Shown here in pieces: positions 1 through 6,880 of a stretch of 41,270 nt of DNA (position 1 is the first letter of the stretch; every line of letters starts with the position of its first letter). The DNA lies in the NCBI GenBank assembly GCA_029780415.1, contig JAKOYN010000091.1:1-41270 (forward strand). The letters run 5' to 3'. The position numbers and the translations under genes were made by a program. The stretch is from RXIX01 sp003989075. Its GTDB lineage: Bacteria > Pseudomonadota > Gammaproteobacteria > Competibacterales > Competibacteraceae. Below the pieces are notes generated by a model. The model worked only from the letters and a program-made list of their open reading frames with translations, was not told the origin of the DNA and searched no databases.

Positions 1-1
1 C

Positions 2-1114
2 GCGGCGAGCGAGCCCGATCCGCAACGCCAGACCTGGCTGGCGGAGTTGCAGGATCTCCAAGCCCAGTTGCATACCCTGCAGGGGGAGATGCCGCTGATT
101 CTGCCCAGCGTCGATGCCCAGGCCGTGGCCTCGGTGGTGGCCGACTGGACCGGCATCCCGGTCGGACGCATGGTGAAAAACGAGATCGAAACCGTGCTGA
201 AGCTGGCCGATATTCTCAACCGCCGCATCATCGGTCAGCGCCATGCCCTGGACATGATCGCCCGGCGTATTCAGACCTCGCGCGCCGCGCTGGACAATCC
301 CAGCAAGCCGATCGGCGTGTTCATGCTCGCTGGGCCATCGGGCGTGGGCAAGACCGAAACCGCGCTGGCGCTGGCCGAGGCGCTGTATGGCGGTGAGCAG
401 AATGTCATCACCATCAACATGAGCGAATTCCAGGAGGCGCACACGGTCTCGACGCTCAAGGGTGCGCCGCCGGGCTATGTCGGCTATGGCGAAGGCGGGG
501 TGCTGACCGAGGCGGTCCGGCGGCGCCCCTATAGCGTGGTGCTGCTCGACGAGGTGGAAAAGGCCCATCACGACGTGCACGAAATCTTCTTCCAGGTGTT
601 CGACAAGGGCTGGATGGAAGATGGCGAAGGGCGGCATATCGATTTCAAGAACACCCTGATCCTGCTCACGACCAACGTGGGCACCGACCTGATTATGGGC
701 ATGTGCCAGGACCCGGAATTGCTGCCCGAGCCGGACGGTCTGGCCAAGGCGCTGCGTGAGCCGCTGTTGAAAGTATTTCCGCCGGCCCTGCTCGGTCGGC
801 TGGTGACCATTCCCTATTACCCGCTCAGCGACGCCATGATCGGCGATATCGTGCGCCTGCAACTGGGGCGGATCGAGAAGCGGATTCGCGAAAACCACAA
901 GGTGCCATTCGGCTACGACGACGAGGTGATTAAGCTGATCATCAGCCGCTGTACCGAGCTGGAAAGCGGCGGGCGTATGATCGATGCCATCCTGACCAAC
1001 ACCGTGCTGCCGGCGATCAGTCAGGAATTCCTCAACCGCATGGTCGCCGGACAGCCGGTGTCGCGGGTGCAGGTGCGGGTCGTGGAGGGCGAGTTTGCCT
1101 TCGACTTCACCTGA
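2..1114 (+). CDS. clpV: Type VI secretion ATPase ClpV/TssH, C-terminal part (5' end outside window)
   Basis: This is the second AAA+ module of a ClpB/ClpV-type unfoldase, open at the left edge from base 2. ClpV hexamers disassemble the contracted TssB/TssC sheath of the type VI secretion system (T6SS) in the cytoplasm so that its subunits can be reused. Visible motifs are the pre-AAA2 segment (VVADWTGIPVGRM), Walker A GPSGVGKTET, the pore loop GAPPGYVGYGEGG, Walker B VVLLDEVEKAHHD, and sensor 1 LILLTTNVG. The C-terminal domain ends near EGEFAFDF. No IGL/IGF ClpP-docking loop is seen, unlike ClpA further right. ClpB is the main alternative. TssH-like wording in the sequence (VFDKGWMEDGEGR, LTTNVGTDLIM) and the short C-terminus favour ClpV. 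No other tss gene lies in the window, so this should be the right end of a T6SS cluster lying to the left. The internal TTG at 47 is not the start. Confidence 0.88.
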   Translation, partial: AASEPDPQRQTWLAELQDLQAQLHTLQGEMPLILPSVDAQAVASVVADWTGIPVGRMVKNEIETVLKLADILNRRIIGQRHALDMIARRIQTSRAALDNPSKPIGVFMLAGPSGVGKTETALALAEALYGGEQNVITINMSEFQEAHTVSTLKGAPPGYVGYGEGGVLTEAVRRRPYSVVLLDEVEKAHHDVHEIFFQVFDKGWMEDGEGRHIDFKNTLILLTTNVGTDLIMGMCQDPELLPEPDGLAKALREPLLKVFPPALLGRLVTIPYYPLSDAMIGDIVRLQLGRIEKRIRENHKVPFGYDDEVIKLIISRCTELESGGRMIDAILTNTVLPAISQEFLNRMVAGQPVSRVQVRVVEGEFAFDFT

Positions 1115-1299
1115 GCGCGGCGCGGTGGGTGGAAATGGGCCGGTTCAGAATGGACGGCCGGTCCCCGTGTCGGCTCGATGTGGCCGGCGCGGGTGATGGC
1201 TACACTGTGGAATGGCAGCGCTGGATGGATGGATCCGTGATCGGCATGGAATGTGCTCTCTCATCATAAAACCAAGCGTTTTTCTTTGCCTTTACGAGT

Positions 1300-1313
1300 G
1301 GCATGGCCATGCC
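1300..1313. repeat. Perfect 14-bp palindrome in the leader of the metallopeptidase gene
   Basis: The palindrome GGCATGGCCATGCC lies 76 bases upstream of the ATG at 1389, in the 274-base gap after clpV. The gap also has an AT-rich tract around 1259-1290, unlike the GC-rich surroundings. The palindrome could be an operator, but there is no clear -10/-35 pair to anchor it, so regulation is only a possibility. Confidence 0.3.
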
Positions 1314-1388
1314 GTCAGGTGCATAGCGCATTCTGCCGGGTTTGGTTGGGGTGAACTTAATAACGGGTTTTCGAGGAGGAGGTGTCTC

Positions 1389-1862
1389 ATGGGCATGCAG
1401 ATCAATATTGGCGATCACGTCAGTCCCCAAGCCGGCTACGCGGCGATTCCTAATGAATACCTGGGCAGCATGCGCTGGGCGCGGACCAAGGCCCGGTGGA
1501 TTGCCAGCAATATCCAGTCGGCCAATGCCTTTTTCCGCACGCTGCCCGATGGCCGCTCACTGACCGATCTGCTCGACGACAGCTCGATCTGGATCAATTA
1601 TCACGCCACCATGCCGTACTACGGCGAGACCAACCGGGTCAGCGGCAAGGAGATCGCCATTTCACGCATGGCGTTTCGCATCGGCCGCTGGACGGTGCTG
1701 GCGACTTTGGTTCACGAACTGGCGCATGCCGATGGCGCACCCGGCGGCGCCGACAAGCAGGCCGAGCGGGCGGTGCTGGCCTGCAAACTGGGCAAGCAGT
1801 CGGAGCTGGATACCGGCATCGACGATCCCTACACACCCTTCAACCCGAACATTTCCGGGTGA
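1389..1862 (+). CDS. Small HExxH zinc metallopeptidase-like protein, candidate T6SS toxin
   Basis: The protein has 157 residues. The zinc-peptidase motif HELAH is at residues 109-113, followed by ADGAPGGADKQAE. In the metzincin pattern HExxHxxGxxH, the Gly (residue 116) is in place, but position 119 is Gly rather than the third His/Asp ligand. Asp122 or Glu126 might take over that role. There is no signal peptide or membrane segment. I chose ATG 1389 because a strong Shine-Dalgarno sequence (GAGGAGGAGG, 1373-1382) sits 6 bases upstream. The frame is open back to 1212, but the extra N-terminus looks untranslated. The gene follows clpV on the same strand and is 5 bases from a secreted TIMP-like inhibitor. 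That layout fits a T6SS-delivered periplasmic peptidase with its immunity protein; the metallopeptidase domain of VgrG2b is a known example of such a toxin. I do not recognise an exact family. A housekeeping peptidase-like protein is the alternative. Confidence 0.72.
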   Translation: MGMQINIGDHVSPQAGYAAIPNEYLGSMRWARTKARWIASNIQSANAFFRTLPDGRSLTDLLDDSSIWINYHATMPYYGETNRVSGKEIAISRMAFRIGRWTVLATLVHELAHADGAPGGADKQAERAVLACKLGKQSELDTGIDDPYTPFNPNISG

Positions 1863-1867
1863 GCAGC

Positions 1868-2305
1868 ATGAGACCGCGTGGCATCGCCGGCTGGCTGTCC
1901 GGCATATTTCTGCTGCTGGCACTGACAGCTCCCGCCTGGGCCTGTCGCTGCCCGGCGGAGCCGTCTGCGGCCACCGCTTATCAGCGTGCCGATGTCGTCG
2001 TGCAGGCCACGGTACTGGCGGTGCAGGGCGATATCAACCAGGATGGCGCGACCGCGCGCCTGCGCGTGCTGCGGGCCTGGAAGCGGCCGGTCGGCGCCGA
2101 AATCGAGGTGCGTACCGCGACCACCTGCGCCTTCGACTTCCAGAGTGGCACTTCATATCTGCTCTATCTGACCGTGTCCGCCGATGGCGCGCAGTACAGC
2201 ACCAAGCGCTGCATGGGCAATCAGCCGCTGGCCGGGGCGGGCAAGGCTCTGGACTGGTTGCAGCGGCATGGCGCGCCCGTGTCCGTTGAGGGACGCGCGC
2301 CTTGA
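1868..2305 (+). CDS. Secreted TIMP/netrin-like metalloproteinase inhibitor, candidate immunity protein
   Basis: The protein has 145 residues. A Sec signal peptide (residues 1-25, hydrophobic core GIFLLLALTAP) ends in the cleavage site AWA, so the mature protein would begin with CRCP. Animal TIMPs also start with C-x-C, and the free alpha-amino group of Cys1 chelates the target's zinc. The next stretch, YQRADVVVQATVLAV, resembles the TIMP first strand (SDLVIRAKFVG type). Two more cysteines (precursor 87 in TTCAFDF and 115 in KRCMGN) bring the total to four. They could form the two disulfides that tether the TIMP N-terminus (C1-C70 and C3-C99). The lipoprotein alternative is weak because Trp at -2 is a poor lipobox residue. 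The gene starts 5 bases after a metallopeptidase gene, so I infer that it is a periplasmic inhibitor of that enzyme. Confidence 0.75.
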   Translation: MRPRGIAGWLSGIFLLLALTAPAWACRCPAEPSAATAYQRADVVVQATVLAVQGDINQDGATARLRVLRAWKRPVGAEIEVRTATTCAFDFQSGTSYLLYLTVSADGAQYSTKRCMGNQPLAGAGKALDWLQRHGAPVSVEGRAP

Positions 2306-2339
2306 AGCCCGGACGGCTTAACGGGCAGGAACGCCGCTG

Positions 2340-3005
2340 ATGGACAGGCTGCAGAGTTGGTGCAGCACGGGCGGGCCGTGCAGCGTGGTGTTCAAATGGA
2401 GCGGCGTGTATGCCGGCTTTTTTCAGGATAACCACCTGTTCGATCGCAACGGCCGCTATCTGGGCTGGCGCGATGGACGCGGTGAGGTGTGGAAATACGA
2501 CGGTTCATGGTTGGGCCGGGTAGTCGATGAACATTACCTGATCCGCGATCTGCGCGCCCTGCCGCAGCGGCGCACGCCCCAGGTGCCGCCGGTGCCGGCT
2601 CAGCCTCCACAGGCGCCGCCGCCCCGCGTGGCCCGGGTGCCGTGGCCGCAGTGCCGCGATCCGCTGGAAGATCTGCTGCGCCTGCCCGCAACCGCGGAAC
2701 TGCTGGGCGTCTGGGAGGCGGTCGCGGAACGTTTGTGCCTGAACGCCGATGGGTCCTTTCAATGGTCGGCGACCGAGCCGGCCGGCAGCGCCATCGGTAC
2801 CTGGGAGCTGCGCGGGTCGGAATTGCGCCTGTACTGGGAGGGCGTCGAGGAGCCGGAGCGGTGCTATGCGGTGATCGAGTTCAGCGGTGCTGCCATGCTG
2901 CTGCGCTGGCTGCGCAAGACCGGTCGCAGTCTGCCGTTCTGGCTGTATCGTCGCCCGGACCACAATGGGCCTGTTGATCATGTCGATGAATCACCCGCCA
3001 CGTAG
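2340..3005 (+). CDS. Unknown two-domain protein: beta-flower-like N-terminus, proline linker, lipocalin-like C-terminus
   Basis: The protein has 221 residues and no signal peptide. Residues about 20-70 contain short repeated hairpins (FDRNGRYLGWRDG, WKYDGSWLGRVVD) of the kind found in 4-fold beta-flower domains. A Pro-rich linker (about 75-97, repeated PP and QPP) follows. A C-terminal domain (about 115-205) has the pattern LLGVWEA ... DGSFQW ... GTWELRGSELRLYW, which resembles small lipocalin-like or extracytoplasmic beta-barrels. It starts 34 bases after the TIMP-like gene on the same strand, and its end overlaps the start of the next gene. It may belong to the toxin cassette as a second effector, an adaptor or an immunity factor, or it may be unrelated. 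The start ATG has only a weak ribosome site (CAGGAA). The function is unknown. Confidence 0.6.
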   Translation: MDRLQSWCSTGGPCSVVFKWSGVYAGFFQDNHLFDRNGRYLGWRDGRGEVWKYDGSWLGRVVDEHYLIRDLRALPQRRTPQVPPVPAQPPQAPPPRVARVPWPQCRDPLEDLLRLPATAELLGVWEAVAERLCLNADGSFQWSATEPAGSAIGTWELRGSELRLYWEGVEEPERCYAVIEFSGAAMLLRWLRKTGRSLPFWLYRRPDHNGPVDHVDESPAT

Positions 3006-4308
3006 GACGCCGGGAGGCGCGGTCGCGCAGCGTATCGAGCAGGCCATTGCCCTGCATCGCCAAGGCCGGCTTGAGGATGCCGAGGCGCTTTATCGCCAAG
3101 TGCTGCGCCGTGATCCCCGTCAGGCTGATGCCCTGCATTTTCTTGGCGTGCTCAGTGCGCAGCGGCGCCGCTATGCCGAGGCCGCCGATCTGATCCGCGC
3201 TGCGCTGGAACGCCAGCCGCGCTATGCCGACGCCCATAACAACCTGGGTAATGTCCTGGCGGCGCTCGGGCGCTGGGAGGCGGCGGCCAGTGCCTACCGG
3301 CGCGCGCTGGCCCTGGCCCCGGCCAATGCCAGCGCGCACAGCAATCTCGGCGTGATGCTGCGCCGCGCCGGGCGCTACAGCGAAGCGCTGAGTGCCTTCG
3401 AGCAGGCACTGATTCTCGATCCGCGCCGCGCCGATACTTCCCTGCATCTGGGCAAGACCCTGGCCGCCCTGGAGCGCTACGAGGAGGCGCTGGCCGCGCA
3501 CCACCAGGCCATTCGCCTGCAGCCCGGCTATGCCGCTGCCTATCGTAGCCTGAGCCTGCTGCTGTACCGCCTGGAGCGCAGTGCCGAAGCCGTGGCGCTG
3601 CTGCAGCGCTGGCAGGCGCAGGATCCCGCTAATCCGGTGGCCCGGCATCTGCTGGCCGCACACTCGGGCGCTGCGGTGCCGCTGCGGGCCGCCGACGATT
3701 ATGTACAGGATCTGTTTGACGGCATGGCCGAGAATTTTGACGCCCATCTGCAGCGCCTGCAGTACCGGGCGCCGGCGCTGCTCAGCGAGGCGCTGGCTGG
3801 TGTGCTGGGCGCAGCCGATGCAACACGCACGGTGCTGGATGCCGGCTGCGGCACCGGGTTGTGCGGGCCGCTGCTGCGTCCCTACGCGCGCGAACTGGTC
3901 GGCGTCGATCTGTCGCCGCGCATGGTCGATCTGGCACGGCTGCGTGGCGATTACGACCAGTTGGTGGTGGCCGAGCTGACCGCCTTTCTCGCCGCCGATC
4001 CGGCTCGCTACGATCTGGTGGTGTCAGCCGATACCCTGGTGTACTTCGGCGATCTCGATCCGGTATTGACTGCGGCAGTGACGGCGCTGCGCCCCGGTGG
4101 CTGGCTGGCCTTTACCGTTGAACAGGGCGCAGTGGCGGATAAATTCCATCTGGCGCGCAGTGGCCGTTATCAGCATGGCGAACAGTACCTGCGCCAGGGT
4201 GTGCAGCGGGCCGGTTTGCATCTGACCCTGCTGGATACGGTGGCGTTGCGTCTGGAAGCGGGGCGGGACGTGGTGGGGTGGCGGGTGCTGGCGCGCGCCG
4301 CAGGCTGA
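2980..4308 (+). CDS. TPR-repeat SAM-dependent methyltransferase, copy 1
   Basis: The protein has about 442 residues. The first half holds about six tetratricopeptide repeats (for example ADAHNNLGNVLAALGRWEAA and ASAHSNLGVMLRRAGRYSEA). The second half is a class I methyltransferase with motif I LDAGCGTGLCGPLL (from about residue 285), an acidic loop GVDLSPRM, and VVSADTLVYFGDL. This layout matches the predicted methyltransferases with TPR repeats grouped as COG4976. The substrate is unknown. TPRs imply that it docks on a protein partner. The start is uncertain: ATG 2980, ATG 2986 or ATG 2965 all overlap the 3' end of the preceding gene and none has a clear ribosome site. A paralogue follows 22 bases downstream, with stretches of identical DNA in the catalytic core. 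Confidence 0.75.
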   Translation: MSMNHPPRRTPGGAVAQRIEQAIALHRQGRLEDAEALYRQVLRRDPRQADALHFLGVLSAQRRRYAEAADLIRAALERQPRYADAHNNLGNVLAALGRWEAAASAYRRALALAPANASAHSNLGVMLRRAGRYSEALSAFEQALILDPRRADTSLHLGKTLAALERYEEALAAHHQAIRLQPGYAAAYRSLSLLLYRLERSAEAVALLQRWQAQDPANPVARHLLAAHSGAAVPLRAADDYVQDLFDGMAENFDAHLQRLQYRAPALLSEALAGVLGAADATRTVLDAGCGTGLCGPLLRPYARELVGVDLSPRMVDLARLRGDYDQLVVAELTAFLAADPARYDLVVSADTLVYFGDLDPVLTAAVTALRPGGWLAFTVEQGAVADKFHLARSGRYQHGEQYLRQGVQRAGLHLTLLDTVALRLEAGRDVVGWRVLARAAG

Positions 4309-4330
4309 AATCCTGTATCAGGGGGGAGCG

Positions 4331-5701
4331 ATGCACGGCAACGAATTCGAACAGGCGCTGGCTTGTCACCGGCGCGGCGATCTGCAGCAGGCGCAGCAGT
4401 GCTATGAACGGCTGCTGGCGCTGCAGCCCGGGCATGCCGAAGCGCTGAACTTCCTGGGCATTCTTCTGCAGCAGCGTGGTCAGTCTACTCAGGCGGAACA
4501 GATGCTGCGCCGGGCGCTGCGCAGCGCTCCCGGCTATGCCGCCGCATATACAAACCTCGGCAACGTGCTGGTGGTGCAAAAGCGGTTTGAGGAGGCCATT
4601 GCGGCCTATCGCCAGGCACTGCGCTGCCACGCCGACGAGGTGGACGCCGCGCTCAATCTGGCTGCGCTGCTGCGTGGTCTGGGTCGTCTGCCCGAGGCGC
4701 TGGAGGCGTGTCGTCAGGCCAGCGCTGGCCGGCCCGTTGATGCAGCGATCCAGTTGCGCCTGGGTACGCTGCTGGCCGAGCTGGGCGAAGTGGACGAGGC
4801 GCTGAGCGTGCTGCGCATGGCCTGGCAGGCGCGCCCGGCCGATGCCGATCTGGCCCGCCAGATCGGTACCCTGCTGCATGGCATTGGCCGCGATGAAGAA
4901 GCGCGCATGATTCTGGGTAATACCGTCTTCCAGCTCGGCGATGACCCGGCAGCGCTGCGCCTGTTGCAGCACTGGCTGCGTCTGTTGCCCGATGATCCGA
5001 TCGCCCAGCATCGCATCGCCGCCTGGTTTGGCGAAACGACCAGCGCACCGCCGCGCGCCTCCGATGCCTATGTGACCTATCTGTTCGATCGCTACGCCGA
5101 GGGTTTCGATGCCCACCTGCTTGAGGGGTTGCGCTATCAGGCACCGCAGCTGCTGGCTGCGGCGCTGGCCGAGGCGCTGGGGCCGCCAGCCGGCGCGCTG
5201 ACGGTGCTGGATGCCGGCTGCGGTACCGGGCTGTGCGGGCCACTGCTGCGCCCTTACGCGCGCGAACTGGTCGGCGTCGATCTGTCGCCGCGCATGCTGG
5301 ACAAGGCCCGCGCGCGCGGTGGTTATGATCAGCTGGTTGCGGCCGAACTGACCCTGTTCCTGAGCGAGCGGCCGGCCTGCTATGAGCTGATCGTCTCGGC
5401 CGATACCCTGGTGTACTTTGGCGATCTGTCGCCGGTGCTGATGGCGGCGGCCGGCGCACTGCGTCCGGGTGGCTGGCTGGCCTTTACCGTCGAGGCTTTG
5501 GAAGATCCGGCGGCGGCGACCGGTTTCCGCATCAATCCGAGTGGCCGCTACAACCACAGTGCCGACTATGTACGCCAGACCCTGGCGGCGGCGGGCTTGA
5601 CGCTGCGGCGTCTGAGCAATGCCACCCTGCGCCAGGAAAACGACCAGCCGATGGTCGGTTATCTGGTGCTGGCCGATAAGCCTGGTGCAGCGCTGGGTTG
5701 A
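4331..5701 (+). CDS. TPR-repeat SAM-dependent methyltransferase, copy 2
   Basis: The protein has 456 residues. TPR repeats fill roughly residues 1-215 (AAYTNLGNVLVVQKRFEEAI and others), and the methyltransferase domain carries LDAGCGTGLCGPLL at about 292. A strong GGGGGGAG site stands just upstream of the ATG at 4331. It is a tandem paralogue of the preceding gene. The TPR halves have diverged while the catalytic core is almost the same at DNA level, including 42 identical bases at 3883-3924 and 5255-5296. The two probably modify related targets, with the divergent TPRs selecting partners. The target cannot be read from the sequence. The next gene on the same strand, after 109 bases, encodes an acyl carrier protein, so a role in surface polymer or lipid modification is conceivable but unproven. 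Confidence 0.75.
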   Translation: MHGNEFEQALACHRRGDLQQAQQCYERLLALQPGHAEALNFLGILLQQRGQSTQAEQMLRRALRSAPGYAAAYTNLGNVLVVQKRFEEAIAAYRQALRCHADEVDAALNLAALLRGLGRLPEALEACRQASAGRPVDAAIQLRLGTLLAELGEVDEALSVLRMAWQARPADADLARQIGTLLHGIGRDEEARMILGNTVFQLGDDPAALRLLQHWLRLLPDDPIAQHRIAAWFGETTSAPPRASDAYVTYLFDRYAEGFDAHLLEGLRYQAPQLLAAALAEALGPPAGALTVLDAGCGTGLCGPLLRPYARELVGVDLSPRMLDKARARGGYDQLVAAELTLFLSERPACYELIVSADTLVYFGDLSPVLMAAAGALRPGGWLAFTVEALEDPAAATGFRINPSGRYNHSADYVRQTLAAAGLTLRRLSNATLRQENDQPMVGYLVLADKPGAALG

Positions 5702-5810
5702 TTGCTGGATTCTTGGCCGCCACGCGGCTATCTTGACAACGGTCCGCGTCGCCAAGTGGAAATCGCACAGATCGCGCGGCTGTCCAGCCCGTTCCAGGAG
5801 AGCACTTCTG

Positions 5811-6065
5811 ATGGTCGAGTTCGAAGCAATACGACAGTTGATCGGCGAAATACTGCAATTGGGTGACCGGATTCGTGGCTTCGGCCCGGACAGTCCTTTA
5901 CTGGGCAGCATTCCCGAATTCGACTCGATGGCAGTGGTGACCCTGCTCAATGCTCTGGAAGAGCAGTTCGGCATCGAGGTCGCCGACGACGAGATCAGTG
6001 CCGAGACGTTTGAAACCTTTGGCCGCGTGCATGACTTCGTGTGCGCCAAGCTGGCCGCGGCCTGA
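5811..6065 (+). CDS. Acyl carrier protein (exosortase A locus type)
   Basis: The protein has 84 residues and an acidic four-helix carrier fold. The phosphopantetheine attachment Ser lies in PEFDSMAVV (the usual motif is DSL), followed by LLNALEEQFGIEV. A 4'-phosphopantetheinyl transferase would load this Ser, and the carrier then holds acyl or aminoacyl thioesters in the cytoplasm. ATG 5811 has AGGAG (5796-5800) ten bases upstream. It is not the fatty-acid synthase AcpP, which lies in fab clusters and has DSLDTVE. Here it is followed at 7 bases by two alpha/beta hydrolases named in databases as exosortase A system-associated hydrolases 2 and 1, and such loci commonly include a dedicated carrier protein. 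The acyl-CoA ligase and decarboxylase that usually accompany them are not in the window. Confidence 0.85.
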   Translation: MVEFEAIRQLIGEILQLGDRIRGFGPDSPLLGSIPEFDSMAVVTLLNALEEQFGIEVADDEISAETFETFGRVHDFVCAKLAAA

Positions 6066-6072
6066 GCGGACG

Positions 6073-6876
6073 GTGATCGAGCCCTTCTGGCTGCCCGGTT
6101 GCCAGGGTGCGCTGTATGCCCTGCATTACCCGCCGGCGACCGGGACGCCGCGCGCGGCAGTGCTGTGCGTGTCGCCGTTCGCTGAAGAGATGAATAAGGC
6201 GCGGCGCATGCAGGCCCTGCAGGCCCGGCAACTGGCGGCGGCCGGGTTCGGTGTGCTGATCGCCGATCCCTATGGCACCGGCGACAGTGCTGGCGAGTTC
6301 GAAGCGGCGCGCTGGGACGACTGGCGGGCTGACCTGCTCACGCAGGTGTGCTGGCTGCATGATCGGGGTTATGGGACCGTACTGCCGTGGGGTGTGCGTC
6401 TGGGCGCGCTGCTGGCGATGGAACTGGCGGTGGAACTGGCCGCGCCGCGCCTGCTGCTCTGGCAGCCGGTCAGTGACGGTAGCCAGTATCTGCGCCAGTT
6501 TCTGCGCCTGCGTCTGGCTGCCGAGCGGCTCAAGGGCAGCAGCGAGACCCTGGACGGCTTGCAGACCCTGCTGGCCGCCGGGCAGAGCGTCGAGGTGGCC
6601 GGCTATATGCTGCATCCGCAACTGGCAGCGGCCCTGGCGCAGGCACGCCTGCAACGACCGATGGCCGGGATGCGGGTGGACTGGTTCGAGCTGGCCAGCG
6701 ATCCGGCGCGTAGTCTGGCGCCGCTGAGCACGCGCCTAGTGGCGGACTGGCGCCAGCACGGGGTTGCGGTCGAAGCACAACGGGTGCATGGCGATCCGTT
6801 CTGGACCACGCAGGACATCAGTTGCGCGCCGGCCCTGTTGGCCGCGACCGTCGCGGCATTGAGCGGGGGCGCGTGA
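6073..6876 (+). CDS. Alpha/beta hydrolase-fold protein, exosortase A system-associated hydrolase 2 type
   Basis: The protein has 267 residues, starting at GTG 6073, 7 bases after the carrier-protein stop. In-frame ATGs further upstream lie inside the carrier gene. The N-terminal half has the hydrolase-fold pattern AVLCVSPFAEEMNKARRM, then GFGVLIADPYGTGDSAGEF, as in the family known as hydrolase 2, exosortase A system-associated. At the expected nucleophile elbow the sequence is PWGVRLGALLA, with Arg109 in place of Ser. It may therefore not be a conventional esterase, or it may act with its neighbour. The function of this family in PEP-CTERM/exosortase loci is unknown. Tight packing with the carrier protein and hydrolase 1 (4-base gap) implies one transcript. 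Confidence 0.8.
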   Translation: MIEPFWLPGCQGALYALHYPPATGTPRAAVLCVSPFAEEMNKARRMQALQARQLAAAGFGVLIADPYGTGDSAGEFEAARWDDWRADLLTQVCWLHDRGYGTVLPWGVRLGALLAMELAVELAAPRLLLWQPVSDGSQYLRQFLRLRLAAERLKGSSETLDGLQTLLAAGQSVEVAGYMLHPQLAAALAQARLQRPMAGMRVDWFELASDPARSLAPLSTRLVADWRQHGVAVEAQRVHGDPFWTTQDISCAPALLAATVAALSGGA

Positions 6877-6880
6877 CGTT

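Noticed and set aside
1212..1388. N-terminal extension of the metallopeptidase from ATG 1212
   Set aside because: The extra residues lack conservation features, while ATG 1389 has a strong, well-spaced ribosome site.
1868..1945. Lipoprotein signal on the TIMP-like protein
   Set aside because: The sequence before the Cys is A-W-A; Trp at -2 is a poor lipobox residue, while AxA is a good signal peptidase I site.
5733..5738. Perfect TTGACA -35 before the acyl carrier protein
   Set aside because: No acceptable -10 lies 16-18 bases downstream, so I do not call a promoter.
4112..6049. Long open frame (645 codons) on the minus strand
   Set aside because: It lies antisense to the second methyltransferase and the acyl carrier protein. 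It is Gln/Arg/Ala-rich without motifs, as expected from reverse reading of GC-rich genes.
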